Source: Methanobacteriota archaeon (lineage in GTDB: Archaea; Halobacteriota; Methanosarcinia; Methanosarcinales; Methanosarcinaceae). From it: DNA of 64,000 nucleotides. This document shows, piece by piece, positions 34,684-41,397 of this stretch (position 1 is the first letter of the stretch; every line of letters begins with the position of its first letter). The notes beneath the pieces were generated by a model. The model ran no database searches, had not been told where the DNA came from, and saw nothing but the letters and a program-made list of their open reading frames with translations. Where the stretch lies: assembly GCA_016841265.1 (NCBI GenBank), contig JAENZL010000017.1:1-64000 (forward strand), written 5' to 3'. Position numbers and translations under genes: made by a program.

Positions 34684-35090
34684 TTAAAATATATTTTTTC
34701 AGTTGGCGGGCTGCTTCAATCTGCCCCTCCCCCCGCCTCCGCCTGTCCGAATTCGAGCGCTCGAAACCCCGGCAACGTTTATTAAAAAGCAGCAGTTCCA
34801 CCCGAGTTTCGCTTCGGGATCGCAGAAAATCGGAGATTTTCTGGGAGTTGCGATATAATCGCAACAGCACAAGGTCCGTTTCGCTTCGCTCAAGCGGACT
34901 GATATTTTTAAACCGGTAGTCTAATCCCACTTCCGACTCCTTCGGGGCTGTTTTTAGATAATCAATACGACCTTTTGCGTGGGGTGTTTTTAGAATTTCA
35001 GTGGTACGTTTTTCATCTCGATCCAACTTCAGTTAAAATATATTTTTTCGGTTGGCGGAATGCTGGAATCTTCCCCGAATACGTCCGTTA
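34684..35090 (+). repeat. Island repeat R5
   Basis: Unit with TATA-like boxes at about 34685 and 35034, about 350 bases apart because an extra segment of roughly 100 bases (around 34800-34920, with its own short inverted repeats such as CAGAAAATCGGAGATTTTCTG) sits inside. It holds the palindrome TTCGAGCGCTCGAA and TTCGGGGCTGTTTTTAGA. Confidence 0.8.
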
Positions 35091-35113
35091 AGAAAAGAGA
35101 ACTAAAAACCCAA

Positions 35114-35690
35114 CTTTTGCAGCTTTAGAAGGAGCACTTTCCAGGACCGATAAGTTTTGTTTTATCGATCTTGGTGGATTACTGCAAGTATTCTATTTAG
35201 GTCTGACTTTTCTCACAAAATTATGAACAATGGTTTCTCCGCCATCAAAACCCATTTTCTGGATTTCACGAAAGAGGCGAGCAGCGGCATAGGGGCCTTC
35301 ATTAAGCCTTTTGAGTATGTAAGGCTTATACGGGTCAAGTTTACTGGGTCTTGTCGGACGTTTATAAGGTTCGGGCGCTGTCTTCAGATTGAGATATTTC
35401 CTTACTGTTTCCCTATCATGACCTGTTTTTCTGGCAATTTCACTGATGTTCAAGACTTGGGAATGCAACTCTTGTATCAATAACCATTCTTCCTTTTTCA
35501 GCATGATTCACAATCCTCAAACTTTCTTTAAGGATTGGAAATCGGGGTATTTTAAACCGTCGACAATGTGGAATTGTTAGCTGCCGTTGACAGTGGAAAG
35601 TTCTTTCCAAATCCGTGATACTTGCAGATCTAGAAGGAGCACTTTGCAGGGCTTTTTTTGATCGAAGTTATCTTTTCTTTTGGGGGGATT
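35114..35690 (+). repeat. Degenerate island repeat pieces (R6)
   Basis: Two pieces with the pattern CTAGAAGGAGCACTTTGCAG / TTTAGAAGGAGCACTTTCCA occur at about 35122-35160 and 35630-35668, on either side of the IstA fragment. A third, TTCAGAAGGCACATTTTCAA, lies in R7 at about 35893. The insertion sequence seems to have landed inside a repeat. Confidence 0.55.
35193..35504 (-). pseudogene. IS21-type transposase (IstA) N-terminal fragment
   Basis: The 103 residues match the N-terminus of an IstA-like transposase: a helix-turn-helix (EWLLIQELHSQVLNISEIARKTGHDRETVRKYLN) and the segment PSKLDPYKPYILKRL. Full IstA proteins have 350-500 residues with a DDE catalytic core, which is missing here. No istB is present. 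It is a dead remnant inside the repeat-rich island. Confidence 0.75.
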
Positions 35691-35789
35691 TTTCGATTCA
35701 AGCGACGTTTTTTCAAGTGAATTATGGATCAAGTAAAAACATCAGAAACAGATTGCTGAATACGAAGTGGAAAATCTTTTCAACCATTC

Positions 35790-36125
35790 TACTTCAATAA
35801 AAATATATTTTTTCCTGCCAGCGGTCTGCTCGAATCTTCCCCGAATACGTTTGTAGAAATATGTAAAATCAAAAATATGTGCTCTTTTGCGAATTCAGAA
35901 GGCACATTTTCAAGCCGGACCAGTTTTGCTTTCTCCAATTGCCCGACTCCCTCGGGGCTGCTTTTAGAAAATCAATATCTTTTTTGACGTGGGGTGTTTT
36001 CGATTCCCAGTGGTACGTTTTTACTCTCAATCCCAATTCTGTAAAAATATATTTTTTCTGTCGGTGGTTCGCTTCAATTTGACCCCCAGAATCTGCTTGT
36101 CCAAATTTGAGCGATCGAAAACCGT
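35790..36125 (+). repeat. Island repeat R7
   Basis: TATA-like boxes at about 35799 and 36043, 244 bases apart. It contains CTCGGGGCTGCTTTTAGAAA, GACGTGGGGTGTTTTCG, then in the second unit TGTCGGTGGTTCGCTTCAAT and the hairpin TTTGAGCGATCGAAA. It stops at AAAACCGTG, about 130 bases before the AN1 zinc-finger gene. Confidence 0.85.
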
Positions 36126-36252
36126 GATTTTTAAAGAACCTTCAAATAAACGTTCTTTTTTGCTCTCCTTTCGATATTTTATATTATCCTACTTTCAAAA
36201 TTCAAATGAGAAAAATTAATATGTAATACAGTTATCTTTTTATTGGTGCTAG

Positions 36253-37320
36253 ATGGTTGAATGTAGTTTTTGTGGTAAAAAAATAGAATCTCTTCCATTT
36301 AAGTGTAAATTCTGCGGACTTTATTACTGTGAGGATTGCAGATTACCGGAATTTCATAACTGCATTGGATTAGAGATCTATAATATTGAACAAGAAAAGA
36401 AGTTTCAGGAAAAGGTTTCTTTTGTCGCAGATAATTATGCAAAAGCAGATGATAGAGGCTATACTGTTATAGTGCAAAAACCTGATACAGAAAGCCATAA
36501 GAGCAAAATAAATTCTACTTCCATTCCTGAAAGCAAAGTATCCAGTACTAAATCAGGAAGGCACAAGAAGAAAATATCTTCTTCACATTCTACTTCTGGC
36601 AACAAAGCGGCAAAAAATGAAAAGGGATTCGTGATTTCAGATAAAGACCCAAAACCAAATTCTAAAGCACATAGTCCAAAAAACGCAACTATGTACTTAA
36701 TTTTGTTGTGTATCGGAATTCTGGCCACTTTCTTTTTTATGAATAGCTATGAACCAAATGATACAGTTTCACTGAAAGATGATCTGGTTGATCACCTGGA
36801 TGATGGAATCATTAAAACAGAAATTCCGATAGCTAAAGCCTCTGGAGAGTCTGTTCAGCTGCTTAATTACAAAAATGCGACTGACCCTACATGGGACGGG
36901 TTAATTTCTTTCCTCAGGACTGATCTAACAGACGGATTTTCCTATAATGACAGTTTTGTTTGTGCAGACTTTGCCGAAATGCTTCACAACAATGCTGAAA
37001 AAGCAGGACTTAAAACAGGATACGTCCATGTAGATTTTCTGGATATGGAATCCCACGCCCTCAATGTTTTTAACACCACGGATAAAGGCCTTGTCTTTGT
37101 GGACTGTACCGGCGATACTGAAAAATTAGAAGCTCTGGACAGCAAAGATAAAATTGCTTACGTGCAAATCGGAAAAGAATATGGGCTTGTGTCGGCCTAT
37201 AAAACGAACTCTCCTGATTATGAATTCTATGAGATCCACAAAAGAAAAAGGTCTCAGGGAGTGCCTGGGGTTTACTTTGAGCCGTTGGATATCGTGAAAG
37301 ACTTTGAAATCTATTGGTGA
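36253..37320 (+). CDS. AN1 zinc-finger, membrane-anchored transglutaminase-like protein
   Basis: This 355-residue protein starts with an AN1-type zinc finger (CSFCGKK…CKFCGLYYCEDCRLPEFHNC, about 4-37). A polar Ser/Lys-rich linker (about 75-150) leads to one membrane helix (MYLILLCIGILATFFFMNSY, about 155-175). The C-terminal domain looks like a transglutaminase/cysteine-protease fold with a possible triad: Cys237 in FVCADFAEML, His268 in MESHALNVF and Asp284 in FVDCTGD. The zinc finger would then be on one side of the membrane and the catalytic domain on the other; by charge the finger is probably cytoplasmic. Substrate and partner are unknown. It sits alone between repeats R7 and R8. Confidence 0.82.
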   Translation: MVECSFCGKKIESLPFKCKFCGLYYCEDCRLPEFHNCIGLEIYNIEQEKKFQEKVSFVADNYAKADDRGYTVIVQKPDTESHKSKINSTSIPESKVSSTKSGRHKKKISSSHSTSGNKAAKNEKGFVISDKDPKPNSKAHSPKNATMYLILLCIGILATFFFMNSYEPNDTVSLKDDLVDHLDDGIIKTEIPIAKASGESVQLLNYKNATDPTWDGLISFLRTDLTDGFSYNDSFVCADFAEMLHNNAEKAGLKTGYVHVDFLDMESHALNVFNTTDKGLVFVDCTGDTEKLEALDSKDKIAYVQIGKEYGLVSAYKTNSPDYEFYEIHKRKRSQGVPGVYFEPLDIVKDFEIYW

Positions 37321-37389
37321 GATTTCGAGGAATTAAGGAATATATCGGTATCGGAAATATTTCAAGCAATCCGATAGTAGAATTCTTCT

Positions 37390-37485
37390 TTTATTCAATT
37401 CTATTAAAATATATTTTTTATGTCGGCGGACCGCTCCGATCTAAACCCCCCGAAACCTTTTGTCCTACTTTCCCCCAAATCGATA
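37390..37485 (+). repeat. Island repeat R8 (short form)
   Basis: Only the first part of the unit: TATA-like box at about 37405, then ATGTCGGCGGACCGCTCCGA and CCCCCCGAAACC. It lies in the gap between the AN1 gene and the 3' end of the first HEAT gene. Confidence 0.75.
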
Positions 37486-37488
37486 ATA

Positions 37489-40410
37489 TCAGCTTAACTG
37501 TTCAACGAGATCTTCTCTGTCATGCAGCAACAAATATCCTTTAATTTTCCTGGCTAATCTAACCGGAAGCCTGGACAATTTGGTAATATGCTTCCCCTTT
37601 ATTCTTTTCAAATCGTCTTTTAGCTCATCATATGAAATTTCCTGCAAAGGAATTGTTACTATGTGCTTTGCCCCTGTCCCCAAAATTTCAATTCCCGAAG
37701 AAATTTCTATTTCTTCTTTTATTCCAGGTTTAAGAGCAATTGACAGGGTATCAAATGCTTCTTTGACCCCACGTACTTCTTCTGCAAGTCCAGAAATTGC
37801 CTGTTTAACATGAAGATTTGGAATCATTGGAATGATACTGCACAAAATAGCATATTGTTTTACCAGTACTTTTTCTTCCCTGATTTGTTCGATTTTATCA
37901 AAAATAGGTTGATTTTCCGCTGCTTTAGGAACATTTGATTCAAGAGTGAAAATCAGGTTTTCCACATACCAGCTCATCTCTTCCTGACTACCAATTTCCC
38001 ATTTCTGAACTTCCCGACTGACAGCACATGCAATTTCTTCCGTATCAGTACCTTGAGATTCCCGGCACGCGGTCTTTGCTTTCTCCTGGATTTCTTCGAG
38101 GAGGGATTTTAGTTTTCGATCGAGGATGGGAAGGCCTTTTCTAATTACACCTGTAGCAGCAGGTGCAAATTTTTCCGTATCATACATAAGTTCTGAAGCT
38201 TTTTCACAGTGTGTCCTGTAGAAATTGAGCTTGTCTTTTTTTGCTTCCAGATCCATATTTTCGAGATTCTGAACTTCTTTTAATGCATTTGCAAGATTTT
38301 CAACTGCATCAAAAAGTAACTCTCTGCTTTCTGAACCTTTAATAGCCTCTTTTGCTTCAGCTAGATACCTATCCACTTCTTCTTTTGCTTCTTTTTGCTT
38401 CTTGAAAATTAGTGTGTGGAAAGCGCGATAGAAGGGAAGACAGAAATCAAAAGGATTATACAGATCTATTTCCGCTACTTTTTCAAAAAAACTAACTGCA
38501 TTTTCTAATTCTTTTTCGTACTCTTCTTCAGTTTCTGCCTGAGATGCCTTAAATATGGAAATTCTTCCTAGAGAGCGGTTTGATGATACTCTCACATAAA
38601 CACTATCATCTTCTTTTAATCGAAGTAACTCCCCAAATGCTTTATCCTTATCTGGTATATATTGGTAAACATAACCTAATGAGAGTGCAATTTCTGATAA
38701 TACATGCCTATCATTACTTTCTACCATTGAATATATGATATTAAAAACCCGGTTCTTATTCTCCTCATTCAAGTACCTGATAATGCTGCACATTGGCCTT
38801 ATGATATTTGATCTGACATTACCGTTTTCATCATTAGCTAATTTTATTAAGTCTTCTACAGCTTGATTTTTATCAGGAACACATAGTACAGGGCGTTGGA
38901 GTGAAAATACAGTAGAATTAGATCTCAAAAAGGGGTTTCCAGTGGTTATTATTTTTATCAAATCATTCCAAGCTTCCTCTTTATCACTTAGATGCTCAAA
39001 AGCGACATCAATTGAAGTTACCACTGAGGATTTTACGCCAATATCCGGGTCATCTGCTAAGTTGTGTAGAATATCCCATAATTTATTTTCATAATTTTCA
39101 GATCTATTTTGAATAGCATACCCTATTGAGCCTGCAACTTCAGATCTGACGCTTGATTCGTCATCTTTGGCTAATCTGATTATATCTTGAAGCGCTTGTT
39201 CTTTATCCTGATCTGAGAGGTATGGGTAAACTGAACCAATGGACTGCGCCGCGCCGCTTCTTATATTTGTGTCACTGCTCTCGGTCAATTCATGCAAAAA
39301 TTTCCAGGCTCTTTCTGTTTTAGAAATGTGTTCAAAAACGTGACCTATGCTGTTGCTGGCATACCTTCTGATGTTAAAGTCATCGTTTTCTGTCAACCGA
39401 ATTATATCATCAAAAGCTTGCACTTTATCCGGTACATATTGGAAAGCACTACCTAGAAAATGTACAGCATTCGTCCTAGCCATGATATCGATACCCTTGT
39501 TTTCAATAAGGGCGATTAAATCCTGCCATGCTTGTTGCTTATCTGGTAAATACTGAAATGCAGAGGGTATGAAATTTAGAAAAGTGATCTGAATAGCTCT
39601 GTCACTGTCTCTTAATTTGTGCAGGATTTCCCATGCTTGTTTTTTGTAAGCTCCAGGTAGGTATTCTATTTCTGAAAGAACTGATTTAATTGCTTTTTCT
39701 CTGACGTTAATGCTTTTTTCTTCCATGAGGGATAACAGAACATCCCACACGCTTTTTTGTTGATTTTCAGGCAGGTATCTGAAGACCATACTGAGTGAAC
39801 GGGCAGTAGCACCTCGAACTGTGCTTCTCTCGTCTCTCGACAATTTAAATAGATCTTCAAGTGCTTGATCTTTATCAGGTATATGGAGAAAAACAGTTCC
39901 GATTTCACGTGCTATAGTGCGTCTCACTTCTGATTCTATGTCACTTGATAGTTTGTGGAGGATACCCCAGGCTTCTGTCTTGTTTGGTGCATGCTGGAAG
40001 GCAGAAATCAAGGAACGTGCTGAGTTTTTACGCACCGCTTGTTCTTCATTTTTTGCCAATTTACTCAGATTGTCCCAGACATTTTCTTCTTTTGGAGTAT
40101 ATCTAAAAGCATAATAAAGTGACTCTGCAACACTTGATTTGAAGTCGAATTCTTTATCCTCTAACAAAGTTACGATGTCACCCCAACATTGTATCTTTTC
40201 AGGTACGAAACAAAAAACAGAGTCAATAGCAATTACTGCTTGCTTCTGGACCTCGGAATTTGAGTCACTAGTTAATCTTATTATGTCATCCCATGCTTCT
40301 TTTTTCCTGGGTAGGGAGTCGAAGTTATTGTTTAACTGCCTGAGCGCATCTATACGTTCTTTTGGATCACTACTAAAAGTGTTCTCATGGATTTTTGTTT
40401 GATCCAACAA
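37489..40410 (-). CDS. HEAT-repeat protein 1 with conserved C-terminal domain
   Basis: This 973-residue protein consists of about 17 HEAT-like repeats of roughly 37 residues (about 1-640), each with the pattern AWDDLIKLTNDE…VR…ASSIG.AFQ..PDK. The rest (about 640-973) is a helical region and a C-terminal domain (LDRKLKSLLEEIQEKAKTAC, then KWEIGSQEEMSWYVENLIF, ending near LKRIKGKHITKLSRLPVRL) shared with the paralogue at 41398. HEAT arrays are protein-binding scaffolds. The start is a TTG with GGTG at suitable distance; a stop lies directly upstream in frame. No membrane segment or enzyme motif is visible. Confidence 0.85.
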   Translation of the reverse strand: MLDQTKIHENTFSSDPKERIDALRQLNNNFDSLPRKKEAWDDIIRLTSDSNSEVQKQAVIAIDSVFCFVPEKIQCWGDIVTLLEDKEFDFKSSVAESLYYAFRYTPKEENVWDNLSKLAKNEEQAVRKNSARSLISAFQHAPNKTEAWGILHKLSSDIESEVRRTIAREIGTVFLHIPDKDQALEDLFKLSRDERSTVRGATARSLSMVFRYLPENQQKSVWDVLLSLMEEKSINVREKAIKSVLSEIEYLPGAYKKQAWEILHKLRDSDRAIQITFLNFIPSAFQYLPDKQQAWQDLIALIENKGIDIMARTNAVHFLGSAFQYVPDKVQAFDDIIRLTENDDFNIRRYASNSIGHVFEHISKTERAWKFLHELTESSDTNIRSGAAQSIGSVYPYLSDQDKEQALQDIIRLAKDDESSVRSEVAGSIGYAIQNRSENYENKLWDILHNLADDPDIGVKSSVVTSIDVAFEHLSDKEEAWNDLIKIITTGNPFLRSNSTVFSLQRPVLCVPDKNQAVEDLIKLANDENGNVRSNIIRPMCSIIRYLNEENKNRVFNIIYSMVESNDRHVLSEIALSLGYVYQYIPDKDKAFGELLRLKEDDSVYVRVSSNRSLGRISIFKASQAETEEEYEKELENAVSFFEKVAEIDLYNPFDFCLPFYRAFHTLIFKKQKEAKEEVDRYLAEAKEAIKGSESRELLFDAVENLANALKEVQNLENMDLEAKKDKLNFYRTHCEKASELMYDTEKFAPAATGVIRKGLPILDRKLKSLLEEIQEKAKTACRESQGTDTEEIACAVSREVQKWEIGSQEEMSWYVENLIFTLESNVPKAAENQPIFDKIEQIREEKVLVKQYAILCSIIPMIPNLHVKQAISGLAEEVRGVKEAFDTLSIALKPGIKEEIEISSGIEILGTGAKHIVTIPLQEISYDELKDDLKRIKGKHITKLSRLPVRLARKIKGYLLLHDREDLVEQLS

Positions 40411-40512
40411 TCACATACACCATAATCCTCAAACACTGCAAAATTTATAAATCATTCTTTTTTCCAAGATTTTTTGTTTATACATCCACTTCTATTTTCA
40501 AGCAGCTATTAA

Positions 40513-40555
40513 GGAAAGGCCGGTCGTCTTCGCCGACCGGTGAGTGCCCTGGTCA
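40513..40555 (+). repeat. Hairpin element, GGAAAGGCC type (copy 1)
   Basis: AGGAAAGGCCGGTC, a loop, GACCGGTGAGTGCCC. The perfect stem GGTCG…CGACC and the flanking GGAAA and GGTGAG recur at 44487-44530 and 46766-46812 (plus) and at 46281-46334 and 57521-57563 (minus). Here it lies 100 bases upstream of HEAT-repeat gene 1. Confidence 0.8.
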
Positions 40556-40589
40556 TCTAAAATAAGAACGTTAACGAACGGTATTCTTA

Positions 40590-40965
40590 GATAATCATTA
40601 TGATCTTCACTGTGGGGTGTTTTTTAGAATTAGTGAAGGGCTTTTCCGACCCCAAATCAATTAAAATATATTTTTGCTGTCGGCGGTCACTTCAATCTAC
40701 CCCGAATCCGCTTGCTCGAATTTGAGCGAACGAAACCCCGGCAACGTACAGCTAAGAAGCAGCAGTTCCCCTCCCGCCCATTTTCTCCCTCCTATCCTCG
40801 ATCGTTTTCCTTCGGGGCTGTTTTCAGATCATCAGTACGACTTTTGGCCTTGGGGTGTTTTTCCTTAATCGTTGAGGGCTTTTCCGACCCAAATCAATTA
40901 AAATATATTTTTTCTGTCGGCGGTCACTCCAATCTGTCCCCCGAATCCGCTCATCCAAGCTTCCC
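40590..40965 (+). repeat. Island repeat R9
   Basis: TATA-like boxes at about 40662 and 40900, 238 bases apart, with GCTGTCGGCGGTCACTTCAA, TTTGAGCGAACGAAACCCCG, CAGCTAAGAAGCAGCAG, TTCGGGGCTGTTTTCAG and CCTTGGGGTGTTTTT. This is the last copy in the window, so the array ends between the two HEAT genes. Confidence 0.85.
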
Positions 40966-41063
40966 TTCAATCTATCAATATGGAAAAGGTTCTCTAACGG
41001 ATGAAGTATTCCTGTTCAAACGAAAGGTAGTGACTCTTCAGAAATTCCCTAAAAAACCCTGTA

Positions 41064-41276
41064 TTACATTCTATTTTTTGCGTAGATTACTAGGATTAGT
41101 ATAGCAAAAGCAGGTAATCCCAACCAGGCAAATCCAGGCATTGTTATTGGATACCCAGCGATACTTCCTGTTTGCGGACTTGTTAAGAATTTTAATAAAA
41201 TCATCACAGAAAAAAAGCCGCCAACGATTACGAACATCCAAATAACTACGGTTAGGGAATCATCATCTGAATACAT
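41064..41276 (-). CDS. Small two-helix membrane protein
   Basis: This 70-residue protein has two hydrophobic segments: VVIWMFVIVGGFFSVMILL (about 9-28) and FAWLGLPAFAILILVIYAK (about 48-66), with an acidic start MYSDDDS. The loop contains GSIAGYPITMPG. No family is recognised. It lies between the two HEAT-repeat genes on the same strand, about 120 bases behind the end of the longer one's coding frame order, so it could belong with HEAT protein 2 as a membrane partner. The evidence for that is only position. Confidence 0.65.
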   Translation of the reverse strand: MYSDDDSLTVVIWMFVIVGGFFSVMILLKFLTSPQTGSIAGYPITMPGFAWLGLPAFAILILVIYAKNRM

Positions 41277-41397
41277 AATCTAAGTACATAGTTACAATAT
41301 TAAATATTTTTGATCTGTCAAATTTATATTCCCTCTCATTTAGTGAAGAGTTGAGGGACAAATGGTAATATTTTGATTATCGCGCCAAATATGACAT

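Noticed and set aside
34673-35026. 117-codon minus-strand frame in repeat R5
   Set aside because: It lies wholly in the repeat and breaks in other copies. I report the shared peptide only as a question.
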